A stretch of 64,000 bases of DNA from positions 16,675,609 to 16,739,608 of the forward strand of contig JASEVX010000011.1 of NCBI GenBank assembly GCA_031761405.1. Reading direction: 5' to 3'. The stretch comes from Serripes groenlandicus. Lineage: Eukaryota > Mollusca > Bivalvia > Cardiida > Cardiidae. A model generated the notes under the pieces. The model was given only the letters and a program-made list of their open reading frames with translations, was not told the DNA's origin and did not search any database. Position 1 is the first letter of the stretch, and every line of letters starts with the position of its first letter. Below, piece after piece: positions 10,991 to 21,521 of the stretch. The translations under genes and the position numbers were made by a program.

Positions 10991-11458
10991 TTAATTAATG
11001 TCTCTGTAGAAGGGTAAATTTGCTGGTGGGAAATATGCGGTACAGTACACACAGTCACTTGATGCAGAGAATCAAAGACGCCGCGCATGATTTTGAAGCA
11101 TGACGATGTAGTTCAGCACAATTAAATAACGTGTGAAAACAGACAGGATGTAAATATTTCGAACAAGAAGGCCAAATGTCCTTTTATCAAAACCAAGAAG
11201 GCCAAGATGTGCCTATATTGCTCACCTGGCTACCATAGCCTATCATAAAAGGTTACCATACAAGCTGAAGTTTCTTAATTTGTTACCAATAAACGGTTTC
11301 AAATCTGCTCTAACTAGATAAATTAGATAAAAAAAAATCACATAGGTGCTTAAATATTAACATTTAATGCCTCTAGTTATAAGTTAAGTGTGACACAAGC
11401 TTTGGAAGGAGAGGGGGGAGTCTATTCTCCTTCCAGTTTATCAGAAGTATGATAACAA

Positions 11459-12077
11459 CAAGAGGCCCAAGAGGGCCAGTATCGCTCCACTGCCATTAAA
11501 TCTCCAAACAGCCCTGCCCCCTGGTTGCCATGTTTTTTGACCAATCAACATGGCTTGAAGGAATCTGATAGAGGGTCACCCTAGGAACATTTCTACAAAA
11601 TAATTTGAAAATCAGCCCAACACTTTCGAAGAAGAAGATTTTTTTAAGTTTTCACTATAGCCATATTATAAGGCAGAAATAGCCCCCGCCCCTTGGCGGC
11701 CATAGTTTTCGACCAATCAACTTAGTTCGAAGGAATCTGAAAGAAGGTCACCCAAGCAACATTTCTACCCAATTATTTGAAAATCGGCCTGATACCTACG
11801 GAGGAGAAGAAGATTTTTTAAGTTTTCACTATTTTTTTTTCTTTCGGTTTCCATGGAAACCAGAATTTTGCATGGATCCCAAACAGTTTGAGGAACTTAG
11901 GAGTGGACATTGAGAGGATGCTTCCTATGAAGTTTCATTCTTATTGGCCAAGTGGTTCGGAAGGAGAAATCGTTTGAAGCAAAACGTTTACGGACGGACG
12001 GACGGACGGACGCACGAACGCAGGACGGACAATTCCCCATGACAAAAGCTCGACTGGCTTTCAGCCAGTGGAGCTAA
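11459..12077. mobile_element. Repeat element with two internal units of about 165 bp and a GACG run
   Basis: It starts near AACAAGAGGCCCAAGAGGGCC and carries two diverged copies of a unit containing CCAATCAACATGGCTTGAAG. It ends with (GACG)n at about 11993-12013, then CAGCCAGTGGAGCTAAAAA. It is the same family as the elements at 24295-24830, 27640-28002 and 28324-29746. Confidence 0.7.
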
Positions 12078-12284
12078 AAACGGGAGTATATAAACAAAAA
12101 ATACGAAGTACCTTTACAAAGTTTAAAGATATTTATGATAAAAATTGAGCATTAGTGAAATTAAAAGAAAAAGTTCACATGTATAGTCAACATATAGCCA
12201 GAATACAATGGTCTGAATGAACAAACTGTATGGGGGAACGTTATAAGTTTAGAAATACAGCATCATTTTTATAAATAGGCAAGA

Positions 12285-12440
12285 TGGGGCCGTAAACCAA
12301 ACAGTTACAAACGCGTAGCCTAAGAAGTTTGGGAAAAGTGAATTTTTTTTTCTGAGCTTTGATGAATTGGGTCAGGGCCGTAAACCAAACTATCAAAAAC
12401 AGCGTAGCCTAGGCAGTTGGGGGAAAAGTTATTAAATACA
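12285..12440. repeat. Diverged two-unit tandem repeat
   Basis: The motif GGGCCGTAAACCAAAC followed by GCGTAGCCTA occurs at about 12286 and 12374, roughly 87 bp apart. No gene is seen here. Confidence 0.6.
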
Positions 12441-12646
12441 AATTAAATGTGTCTAATGTTTTGTAATAACGGTAGAAGACAAACGTATTTTGTATCTTGT
12501 TGTTTCTTAAATCAGTTAATACAATTTATTGATTCATAAAGGTGTTTTTCAAACATACAACAGAGTTTTTCTTAACAATAATAATGTTGGGTGCTCCCTT
12601 TTCGATTACGTCACCCCATGGTACAAAATTAAAACCTATCCCATAC

Positions 12647-12672
12647 TGACGCCGCGCTTCCACGCGGCGTCA
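12647..12672. repeat. Perfect GC-rich hairpin, 10-bp stem
   Basis: TGACGCCGCG and its exact complement CGCGGCGTCA flank a 6-base loop, CTTCCA. There is no U-tract and no gene nearby, so I assign no function. Confidence 0.7.
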
Positions 12673-12857
12673 ATAAGGAATTAAATAGGAACTGACAATG
12701 ATGAACAAGCACACTATTGGAACGCAGACACAGTTGATGTATCCTACTTCACAAAGCAGGTCAATCCGGTCAGAAAGATCCATACAACAGACGAGTTTGA
12801 ATTTAATTTACGAGTGGAAGACAAGTGACTCATAGGCGATTAATTGATTGATAGGGT

Positions 12858-13110
12858 TTAACGCTTTCAGCGCTGAATTGTTTAAAGTAGATTATTCCAT
12901 GTTCAAAATCGGGCAACTCTATTTCATATGTTATAAGAATATTTGAATATTTGGAAAACTATCAGGCAAACATATTCTTATTTGAATATTTGGAAAACTA
13001 TCAGGCAAACATTGCTGATTTCATGTGAGACAGCTCGTTACGAGCTGACTCACCTGAATCTGTATTGTATGCAAAAACCTCAATATTGTCTTTGACGCTG
13101 AAAAAATTAA
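12858..13110. mobile_element. Second TTAA MITE family (CTTTCAGCGC ends), with internal duplication
   Basis: It starts TTAACGCTTTCAGCGCTGAA, ends GACGCTGAAAAAATTAA and is flanked by TTAA. An internal stretch of about 34 bp containing GGAAAACTATCAGGCAAACA is duplicated. A 198-bp relative lies at 60761-60958. Confidence 0.75.
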
Positions 13111-13176
13111 CTCCATTTTCAAAAAACAAATCCAGTCATATGACGGCGGCCAGTTCATCGACCTATGTGTTTCCTG

Positions 13177-13405
13177 CAAACCCTTACCCACATAAACTAA
13201 ATCAGCAGCAGACGACATTGGACGCATATTGGCAATACCGTGATAAATCTCCACAAATTAGAGTTTAATTCTTTAATAGAGTGGAACACATTGTAGCAAC
13301 ATGAGATAATGTTTATAATGACCAATTTATCCTTTTGACATAATATTTATGAAGGCCGTCTGCTTCTGGCGTCTTAAAGTGTGTCTGCATATGGGAACGG
13401 TTTAA
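13177..13405. mobile_element. TTAA MITE, diverged
   Basis: It starts AAACCCTTACCCACATA and ends ATGGGAACGGTTTAA. The internal CAGCAGACGACATTGG and GGCCGTCTGCTTCTG blocks identify the family. Confidence 0.65.
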
Positions 13406-13698
13406 TATGACCCCTGTGAATGGTAATCTAGGACCAAACCGTATATTCTAAATATTGTACATATGAAGTCAGATAAGTAAAATAGGTTTTGTGTCCTTAT
13501 CGGATTGTCTGTGTCTTTATAATTGTTTATCAGCCAATGTTTAAGGACATTTGAATAACGCCATTGTCAAACTCACTGTAGGGACTTTGTGATCAAGAAA
13601 CACAGATCAGCCCCGTCCTTTCACACATATTTGGATCTTTGCTGTCAGCTATAAGGTAAATCATGCATTATCCATATCCCGTATACATGTTTTTTTTG

Positions 13699-13894
13699 CA
13701 GCAGACGACTTTGAAAGCATTTTGGCAAATTTATAGAAGAACTCAATCAGGAAAAGTGCGATTATTCAAAAGAGTTGAAAATATTGTTGGAGAAATTGTA
13801 TCATTATGAGCAATTTCTAGCCTTGCCATATTGTGTTCAAAAGTCGTTTGCAGAAGAGGCGTCAAAATGCGTCTGTATGTGGTAAAGGGTTATT
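13699..13894. mobile_element. TTAA MITE, left end degraded
   Basis: The GCAGCAGACGACTTTGAAAG block, the central GAGCAATTTCT hairpin and a right end reading GGTAAAGGGTTA are recognisable. The left terminus is lost in a T-run. Confidence 0.6.
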
Positions 13895-13975
13895 ATGTTC
13901 GAGAACAGATTGTGATAAGTGTAGAAAACGACCCAAATGTGACGAGCACACTAAATGTGACCTATAAAAGAACAC

Positions 13976-14238
13976 TGAGCCGTCCTGCGAGAAAACCAAC
14001 ATTGTGGAATCTGCGTAAAGTATCGACCCGGATCAGCCTAAGCATGCCTCGTAGGCTAACCCGGACAGACACTTTTCGCCTCCTGTGGATTTTCTGTTTC
14101 ACTTATCATTACTCTATACCTCTATATCCCTGAGACGGAATATGTCGGCTCGGATAAGCCTACGCGGAGTACGCAGGTTTATCTGGGTCGATACATTACG
14201 CAGAGACCATACTGTTGGTTTTCTCGTGGAACGGCTCA
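13976..14238. mobile_element. MITE with long inverted repeats starting TGAGCC
   Basis: It begins TGAGCCGTCCTGCGAGAAAA and ends with the near complement (GGTTTTCTCGTGGAACGGCTCA region). The inverted repeats extend about 65-70 bases and include CTGCGTAAAGTATCGACCCGG. Relatives lie at 52695-52931 and 61782-62040. I could not fix a clear target duplication, so the superfamily is unknown. Confidence 0.8.
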
Positions 14239-14660
14239 TATAAATAACTTGTCTGTAGACTGGATCTTAATCGCCCTTTTCATTGAGCCACACCGCCAGT
14301 AAACCGACCGTTGGAGAGTTTACGATGCAAGACGGTTTAGACCCGATTTTAATCTAGTACTGCCTGAATAACATTTTATCGACACCTTGACATATGTTTG
14401 TATATATACATTTCGTTATCAAATGACTTAGTCTTGGACTCCCAGATTTTTTTTTTGATTTTGCTGGTCGGATTTTCTAGTCACTCTGGTCAGTTTGTCT
14501 TCGCAACATTCAGGCAGTGCTTATTGTTTGTTGGGCTTGAATGAATATTTTCTCTTACTGTATAATGGATGTTTTCAAATGAATTTGTCCACAAAATGTA
14601 TTCATTTGTCAAGAATACCCTAGATGCCTGAAACGCTTTCATCTGTAAGGGTGCTAAGCC

Positions 14661-14941
14661 AGATTGATTGATTTTATTGTGTTTTGCGCCGCTTTTAACA
14701 GTTTTTTAGACATATCATTGCGACTCATGGGTAAATTATACCAGTACTGCTGGTAAGCTTATCCTTACACCAGCATATCAGTCTTAATGTTATCCCCGCA
14801 ACCTTGAGCGCAATCTTGAGCTCCCACTAGGGGGAGCCGCTTCTATCACTTAAAAACCTCTTGGTATGACCCGACTGGAGATTGAACATTTTTCTCCCGC
14901 TCTCGTGGCAGACGTTCTAACCACTATGCCACTGAGGCTTT
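14661..14941 (-). mobile_element. tRNA-derived SINE, reverse orientation
   Basis: The minus strand starts with AAAGCCTCAGTGGCATAGTGG (A box) and carries a B-box-like TTCAATCTCC. It ends in GCGGCGCAAAACACAAT and an ATCA-type tail near 14665. Confidence 0.75.
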
Positions 14942-15074
14942 ACCAGTACTGGCGTCAGTATCGTCATTGATAGGTATCTGTTACTCTTTCGGCAGTGTCT
15001 CAATACATTATCTTACTGTTTCTGTCAAATTTATGTTCAACTGTTTTGTCTTGTTTCGACATGCTCTTTAGGAA

Positions 15075-15256
15075 TCCGCCGTGGCCGAGCGGTTTATGTC
15101 GGGGATTTGGAACCGGATATCCCGGGTTTGATCTCCAGCCGCAGTACAACGATTATGGTGGAGTGCCCATGGGCATCGAACATATCCTAGCCAAGTACTG
15201 GTTTGTTTACCCGAGGATCATGAGTAAGTGAACTGTCGCCGTGATATAACTAAAAT
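15075..15256 (+). mobile_element. tRNA-derived SINE (Leu/Ser-like head), upstream of the secreted-protein gene
   Basis: The head reads CCGCCGTGGCCGAGCGGTTT with a long variable region and a GGTTTGATCTCC B box. The body ends ACTGTCGCCGTGATATAACT. It ends about 70 bp before the start codon of the gene at 15329, so the promoter or 5' UTR may lie in or beyond it. Confidence 0.75.
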
Positions 15257-15298
15257 ATATACTCGGTAGGAAAGAAAACTGGTTGTGTTTTCTTTCAG

Positions 15299-15328
15299 CG
15301 CACAGAAAGTCCAAGAGCAGAGACAGAA
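15299..15328 (+). other. Possible 5' UTR of the Thr-rich secreted-protein gene
   Basis: TGTGTTTTCTTTCAG precedes base 15299, a good acceptor, so a non-coding exon may exist upstream. The site may equally lie inside a continuous first exon. Confidence 0.35.
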
Positions 15329-15574
15329 ATGGAGATTGTGCCGCTATTGTTTGTACTTTTGACCTTCAGTGGACATAAGGAGGTTATGGCAAACACATGT
15401 ATATGTAACGGTCATGCGCAACAGGAGCTATTTCAGTGCGCCAATAACAATGCTCCACCAGTGGGGTATATGTACGCGGATAACGATGCCAGCCGATGCA
15501 TTCCGCAAGCAGGTGGCGTAGTGGCGCCACATGGTTGGTATGCTGGAATCTTCTCAAACGTTTTTATTACACAA
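15329..15574 (+). CDS. Secreted protein of unknown family, exon 1 (residues 1-82)
   Basis: The exon starts at the ATG and encodes a hydrophobic signal peptide (residues 1-21), then a Cys-bearing segment beginning NTCICNGHAQQELFQC. It ends in phase 0 at the donor ACACAA|GTGAGT. Joined with the six exons below it gives 921 coding bases (306 residues plus stop). Every junction keeps the frame, which is strong support for the model. I do not recognise the protein family. Confidence 0.75.
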
Positions 15575-15799
15575 GTGAGTATACTCCATTTTTGTTTTAA
15601 TGTCGCATTTAATAAATGAAAACTGTGAAAACGACATTAATATTTGAGCACGTATGCTGGATTTACTTACTCAAGGAATGGCGTTTTTCCAAAAGTAGGA
15701 ATCAAAACTTATCCATAAACATTTTCTTCTTTAATATGTTCATTATTTGTAAGAAGATTTTGATAATTACATGCATTCATCAATTTTGATTGTACATCT

Positions 15800-16415
15800 C
15801 AATCAAAATGAACTATAGTATGACGCTTTTTACCATTTCACCAACTATTTCGTTATATGTTTCGAACAACGCTTGATAGACTGTTTACAAAAACCTGGCT
15901 GAAGTATATCAACGAATCTGGCCTTTGCCACCATTATAACATTTCAAACATCTACTAATTACTAAAAGATATCTGCTTATTGACATTCCATTTAAATATA
16001 AAATAGCACTTGCTAAATTTCGTTGCTTGAACTACCAATTTTGCATCGAGGTCGGTCGCCCAATAAAATGTATCGTGAACAAAGAATATGCATGTATTGT
16101 TTTCAAAGGTTAATCACAAAAATTGTTGAATGTGAATGTCATGTTTTATTTCATTGCCCAACGTATGATGAAATAAGTAATGTATTCCTATTTAACTGGA
16201 ATATAAGCGACGCCAACATGACCAACTTGTATTCATTGCTCAATAACGACAATCCTGATGTAATAAAGAAATATATTTCATCTATATGTTAATCAAAACT
16301 TAACAAGAACATCATTCTCAGCTTAATGATGTAATAGTGTAGATTAAATCAAATACTTTGAACGATGGGCCGGTGGCCTAAATACTTTCAATAAAAATGT
16401 CATTGTCAATGTCAT
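15800..16415 (+). pseudogene. LINE 3' fragment in intron 1 of the secreted-protein gene
   Basis: The frame at 16023-16292 contains RICMYCFQRLITKIVECECH and HVLFHCPTYDE, the zinc-knuckle-like C-terminus common in LINE reverse transcriptases. The fragment ends GGGCCGGTGGCCTAAATAC, then AATAAA and an ATTGTC-type tail. The 5' part is missing. Confidence 0.75.
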
Positions 16416-16422
16416 TCTACAG

Positions 16423-16486
16423 ATTGTGTACATCAAGCACGATTATCATGTATCCACAAAGGCGTGCACTCTCACCAGACCGAAAG
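16423..16486 (+). CDS. Secreted protein of unknown family, exon 2 (residues 83-104)
   Basis: The acceptor TTCTACAG and the donor CGAAAG|GTAAGTC bound 64 bases encoding IVYIKHDYHVSTKACTLTRP and a split codon. The acceptor lies directly after the 3' tail of a LINE fragment. Confidence 0.7.
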
Positions 16487-16577
16487 GTAAGTCATTCTAA
16501 GCAAAGTTTAACCAAAGAAACACATTTCAGAACTGAAGCTTACAGTAAATGAAAATCCCATTACAGAACCTTCTCAA

Positions 16578-16793
16578 TTAAACCCGTTCCCTCATACAGA
16601 CGCCTCTGTAGCGACTTTTGAAAACATTGTGACAAAAGGAGAAATTGCTCATAATGAGAAATGTCTACCTCTGTCGTAAATATTTTCAAATCTATTAAAT
16701 TATAATGCTTTCATTTGTAGAGATTTTCTTCTTTTAGTCTGAGTATTTTCGAAGTTGTCTGCTGCAGATTTGTTGTATTTGGGAAAGGGTTAA
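16578..16793. mobile_element. TTAA MITE, complete, intron 2 of the secreted-protein gene
   Basis: It starts TTAAACCCGTTCCCTCATA and ends GGGAAAGGGTTAA. Confidence 0.85.
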
Positions 16794-16964
16794 TGAATTA
16801 CTATTGGTATACCAGGAAGCGTACACTGAACGGTAAGGTGGATGCGCTAATGTTAGCTTAAACGTCTATGCGCGCATGGAGCCAGTTACCCGGGAAAGTG
16901 TTGAGTGCATAATGACTTTGTTAACAATCCATCCAACAATCATATGTATGGGAGGGTGAAATCC

Positions 16965-17075
16965 CAACTGTGCTAATTAGTGCATGCAGAATCAGCTCAT
17001 CACGGAATTCAAACCAGGGACCTTTGGTACGAAAGACGGACGCTCTACCACTGCGCGACTGTCTTTTGCAAACTA
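16965..17075 (-). mobile_element. tRNA-derived SINE head, diverged
   Basis: The minus strand reads GTCGCGCAGTGGTAGAGCG (A box) and GGTTTGAATTCC (B box) at tRNA-like spacing. Cloverleaf pairing is poor, so a working tRNA is unlikely. Confidence 0.55.
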
Positions 17076-17401
17076 TTATTGTAGTATTTGTTTATAGCTT
17101 TAGCCACAAACTTACTTTCTCCGTGATAAAGACGGATTTAGAGTCCTTTGGAGCGGTCGACCTTTAAAAACATTCTGGAAATGAGGAGAATTTCTAAATA
17201 CGAGTATATTCAACATTTTCCACCATGATCCCGTTATATCTCTGTCTAAAAAACATACGTCGACCTTTCCATGTTTTGTCTTAATATGTTCAAAACAGAC
17301 TGATAAATAAATATTTCCGTTGAGCGATAACGACATTGTAAGTGTTGTTATGATGAAGAGAGAGAGAGATCTTTTGAAAACTTGTTTTTTTCCATTTACA
17401 G

Positions 17402-17455
17402 CCAAAATATCGTACAACAAACAGTGTACAGTTTTGAAGCCAGGCGCAACAATTA
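17402..17455 (+). CDS. Secreted protein of unknown family, exon 3 (residues 104-122)
   Basis: TTTCCATTTACAG precedes it and AATTA|GTAAGTA follows. The 54 bases read AKISYNKQCTVLKPGATI across the joins. Confidence 0.7.
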
Positions 17456-17591
17456 GTAAGTATTTCGTTGAGCTCTTGCTTCTTAGGAAAAAGTTTACCG
17501 GATGTCAGCTCAAATAAACTTTTTCTAGATATATTCGCTCAGGCAAAAATCTGTTTTAATAAATGTGTACAAAAGTGACGAAACGTTACTT

Positions 17592-17632
<41 letters not shown>
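17592..17632. repeat. (TA)n microsatellite
   Basis: An uninterrupted TA run of about 40 bases lies in intron 3 of the secreted-protein gene. Confidence 0.95.
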
Positions 17633-17633
<1 letters not shown>

Positions 17634-18224
17634 ACTGGTAAGTGTAGACTCTGATGGGATTATACGTATGCATGGGCTCACTCGAGTATACACCGTACGT
17701 AGATAGTATAAGACCAAACACTTTATATGAATACAACTCTTTAGATATAAATTCTCGACCATTTGGTCTTTATCAAGATGTTAAAAACAACGGAAAATTC
17801 TGGTGGACTGCACTTAAATTTCCTTTGTGTTTTTTAAAAATCTTGATAGGGAGACCAAAATGGTCGAAAATTTGAAAATTAAATAGTGTGCTTGATTTTA
17901 CTGACTTTCTTCCGGTTGGAAGACTTAATATTCAAAGAATATAAGATAAAACACTGCATTACGCTGCTTGAGTACGATTATCAGGATCCGACTTGTCTCT
18001 ATACGTCACATCAAAACGGGGACTTTATAGAGCAAGATGAGCTTATACATTCGCATAGTTTAATCATGATCTACCCTGTTCGGCACCCAGTCATACAATG
18101 CTCCTTGGAAGCCTGTGAAGTAGATCAACATATATGCCCAAACTATATACAAGGATACGTTTTATAGGTATTGCGCCTGTTTTCATGTCGTATGGTGTAT
18201 TTTTTTTATACCTGGTATATTTAG

Positions 18225-18395
18225 ATCCAACAACCAGCACTTCAACAACGACTACCACCACCACCACTACTACCACAACTACCACGACAACAACTACACC
18301 AAAACCAACCACACCGAGCACCACCCCGACCCCTACCACGACCTCTACAACCCCAACAACAACTACAGCGCCCAAAATAGTGACACCCTCAACAT
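18225..18395 (+). CDS. Secreted protein of unknown family, exon 4: Thr-rich mucin-like linker (residues 122-179)
   Basis: The exon follows the acceptor TATATTTAG and ends at ACAT|GTAAGTG. Nearly all residues are Thr, with some Pro and Ser, so the segment is probably heavily O-glycosylated and extended, joining the N- and C-terminal domains. The ACN codon run is repetitive and likely to vary in length. Confidence 0.75.
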
Positions 18396-18534
18396 GTAAG
18401 TGCTTCGCTCAAATTCATGAAACTTAACAGAGAAATGAACGGACAATTTAAACTAATAACAGAACTGTCAAAAGGCATGGTCAAATAAATAGTAAGAACA
18501 CACAGTAATCTAACCAACTTAATTAGAGCGGTGT

Positions 18535-18741
18535 CTTACCCGCGTTTTCCACAAACAACACTACTACATTAGACGATTCTGAAAGAATCTTGGAAAAAAT
18601 AGGAGAAATCTTTGTCAATGAAATTTTAATAATAGAAAACATTGTGACAAAATGAAAAAAAATACTCATTTTAAACAATCTCGCCTTTTGTCACAATTTT
18701 GCGGAGACGTCAGAATGCGTCTGTATGCGAGTACGGATTAA
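18535..18741. mobile_element. TTAA MITE, strongly diverged
   Basis: It is identified by GAAAACATTGTGACAAAATG, the GACGTCAGAATGCGTC block and a right end near TACGGATTAA. Confidence 0.55.
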
Positions 18742-19020
18742 GGCATGTGGGACCAGTTTAGATCCAGATTTGTATTTTTCGCTTATAAATCAAAGAAGCA
18801 ATCAGCATGGATGTGAAATACGGTCGTTTTCTGCGCTTGTCGAAAAGCTCTAACGTTGGTATGCATGAGGCGCGGCTTATTTAATCCTAGCACGTCGTTC
18901 GTCTACACAAACATTATTGGTAGTGTAGCGGTTTCCGTCGATGTGATCCGCTTAAATTAAGGGCCATGTTCACGTTTAAGTAATTTAAATTAACCCGCAG
19001 GTAGTCTTAAATAGCAGGAC

Positions 19021-19215
19021 TACGCCGTGGTCGAATGGTAAGCGTCTGGTATTTGGAATTGGGCGTCACGATGGAGTGCCCTTGGGGAAGGTAGGCCTAC
19101 AGTTACAAGCCAAGTGATGGTTTGTTTACCCAGGGATCATGTATAAGTGAACTGTCGCCGTGATATAACTGAAATGATGTTGAATTAACCCCCGGAGTAA
19201 AACCCTAATACAACA
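19021..19215 (+). mobile_element. tRNA-derived SINE, same family as 15075-15256
   Basis: The head is TACGCCGTGGTCGAATGG. The body reads GTTTGTTTACCCAGGGATCA and ACTGTCGCCGTGATATAACT. Confidence 0.7.
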
Positions 19216-19329
19216 TAAACAGTCTTCAAAAGCTGGTTTCCATTCTCGATGTTTGTATTCTTTAATAGCCAATTGGAGCTCAAGTAGGAGTAAATTATGT
19301 TAAATTTGTTTATTATAAATTATAAAGTT

Positions 19330-19469
19330 CAAATATTGGATAGAGTTGAAAACATTCCAGCAATAGAAAAAAATGCTCATTATGAGAAATTTCACGTTTT
19401 GCCGCAATGTTTTCAAAAGTCGTCTGCTGCAGAGGCGTCAGAGAGCGTATGTATAAGGGCAAGGGTTAA
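19330..19469. mobile_element. TTAA MITE, right half
   Basis: The central hairpin, the GTCGTCTGCTGCAGAGGCG block and the end AAGGGTTAA are present. The left half is not recognisable. Confidence 0.6.
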
Positions 19470-19523
19470 ATATGGTCTGAAGAGACAGACGTCCAGCGTA
19501 TTTTGAAACTCTCTCGTTTTCAG

Positions 19524-19699
19524 ATTCGAACAAATGTGACCATGTCATGTTAGAGAACCACATACAATCCAAAACAACGGCAGATCATCCAGCAGCGAAA
19601 GGATGCCCGGATGGATCACATTCCTCATATGCCGCGCTATTGTTTAAAACATGTAACAATATAGTGACTGACTATACCCAGTGGAAACAGGAACTAAAA
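19524..19699 (+). CDS. Secreted protein of unknown family, exon 5 (residues 179-237)
   Basis: TCTCGTTTTCAG precedes it and CTAAAA|GTACGAG follows. The peptide contains the pattern H-x3-GCPDGSHSSYAALLFKTC-x7-DYTQWK. The minus-strand exon at 61051-61220 repeats this pattern. Confidence 0.75.
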
Positions 19700-19811
19700 G
19701 TACGAGTTATTGATGTTAAACGAAATACCTCATATATTACTACAAAATACTATTCCAAATTGGTAATATTCGAAGTAACTCTCTATGAATCACAGAACAA
19801 TGATTGAATAT

Positions 19812-19935
19812 AGGTGAAAACATTGTGGCAAACGGAGAAATTCATTACGAGCAATTTCTCCTTTTGCCACAATGTTTTTAAAAGTCGTCTGCTACAGTGG
19901 CGTCAGAAAAATTATATACGAGGGAAATGTTTAAC
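19812..19935. mobile_element. TTAA MITE, right half
   Basis: GAAAACATTGTGGC, the central hairpin, TCGTCTGCTACAGTGGCGTC and GGGAAATGTTTAA remain. Confidence 0.6.
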
Positions 19936-20340
19936 ACATGTCTTACAGTAGATTATTTGGGGGTTTAAATAAATACATTTAACATTTTAGTGTTACATGG
20001 GGGAAGTAAGGCCAAACTTAGCAATTTTACCCATTATTAAAAAATTACCCAACAAAAGCACAGGAAGTAAGTGTAAAACCGAAGATCTGCTTAGATTCTT
20101 AAAACAATAAGCAATATGTGGGTGCAGTCAAATAGTCAAATAGCATGTTTCCAACTACTTTTCAAGCAAGGTTGGATGCGAAAGCTGGTATTGAAATAAA
20201 CCTCTAAATTCACGCCTCGCTTCACAAGGAGTGTTGGCACACGCCTGCTCCTAAACATATGAACCAGATAGAGAAGCGGGTTTAACCGCAAGATTCAAAT
20301 TCATGATAAGAGCTTACTTTCAATTTGACTTATTATTTAG

Positions 20341-20457
20341 GTGATTGACAATTGCTCTAGACTTCCAAGAGGAGAGCCAGTCGCCATCTTTATGCATGGT
20401 ACCAATGTTGGTATATCTGCGATTTTCTGGACATGTTTACCAGGGAACAATTTTGAG
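20341..20457 (+). CDS. Secreted protein of unknown family, exon 6 (residues 238-276)
   Basis: Exactly 39 codons lie between TTATTTAG and the donor TTGAG|GTAATAC. The sequence reads VIDNCSRLPRGEPVAIFMHG, then TNVGISAIFWTCLPGNNFE. It looks like a compact secreted domain with two cysteines. Confidence 0.75.
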
Positions 20458-20904
20458 GTAATACGTCTTTGTTTCCCTCATTTCTTGTAAAACATTAATG
20501 GTGGAATGTATTTAAGTGAATGACTAAGTTCATATACATATTTACCTTGCTGACTGGCACTACTTGTTAAGAAACGAAATAGTTTGGCATTTCTATTATG
20601 GAAACAAAAAATGATGAGAATAAGTATTCAAGTATTACTTAGCGCTCAATAAGGTGGAATTGGACCCTGAACAGTATGTCCACAAACACGGTCAGCACGG
20701 TTTGGTGAAGATAGGACGGACACTGTTCGACTTTGAAAGCGGACAACATATGGACTTCGCCCATCCCATGTGTTCCATTAATACGGGAGTATGATCATTC
20801 AGAAAACAACCAGACAAAAAAAATAGGAAATCTGTATTGCGCGGGTGCATCAGCACCAGCGCATTTATTGGGTTGTGTTTTAGAACTATCACTGGTGCAA
20901 TGGG

Positions 20905-20950
20905 CTTGCGCATGCGCCGTGTTAATCGTCTTTATCGCGCATGCGCCGTA
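20905..20950. promoter_or_regulatory. Two NRF-1-like GCGCATGCGC palindromes
   Basis: TTGCGCATGCGCC and CGCGCATGCGCC occur about 30 bp apart in intron 6 of the secreted-protein gene. The core matches the NRF-1 consensus known from animals. A regulatory role is only a guess, and alternating purine-pyrimidine sequence is an alternative explanation. Confidence 0.3.
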
Positions 20951-21521
20951 TTTTACCGTCAGCTGTCACATATTTCCGTAGCAGTTCGTCACTAGACTGG
21001 TTCTCGTTCGAGTTTGCAATAGAAGATTATGATTAGTGAACCGGTCTATTTATATGCTTTATATGCCAGTAGTTTTTTTTATAATTTAAATGTAAATTAA
21101 AACCATAATTTTTTAATAACAGGAAAATGAGAATATTTTCATAAATGCGAAGTTATTGTTCTAAATTTTGCGATTTTAAGAATATGTTAAGGGGAAAAAA
21201 GGACGCCAAATGTTTACAATAATTTGGGAAAATAGTATTTTTGTTTTCGTTTTATGTATTCAACTTAAAAACTATTGTTATCATATATTTATATTATATA
21301 TTTCAAAGCGGGTTTCGTGTCTTTCGAACCAAACAGTATTTCTTAAGCCATAAAATGCTGATTCCCGCGCTTACATCCAATTGCTGCATCTTGCAGCAAC
21401 TCTTGTAAATTTAAGTTTTAGCAGAGACATACTATTTAGGTCTCTGGTTTTAGTAAAGAAAACTTGAACACATTGCTGTACATGGGAAAGGTATTAATAA
21501 AAGGAAATGATTTCATTTCAG

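Noticed and set aside
13831..14133. A 100-residue plus-strand ORF
   Set aside because: It spans the end of a TTAA MITE and most of a TGAGCC MITE and has no protein similarity.
18091..18375. A minus-strand ORF rich in Val
   Set aside because: It is the antisense of the Thr-rich exon of the plus-strand gene.
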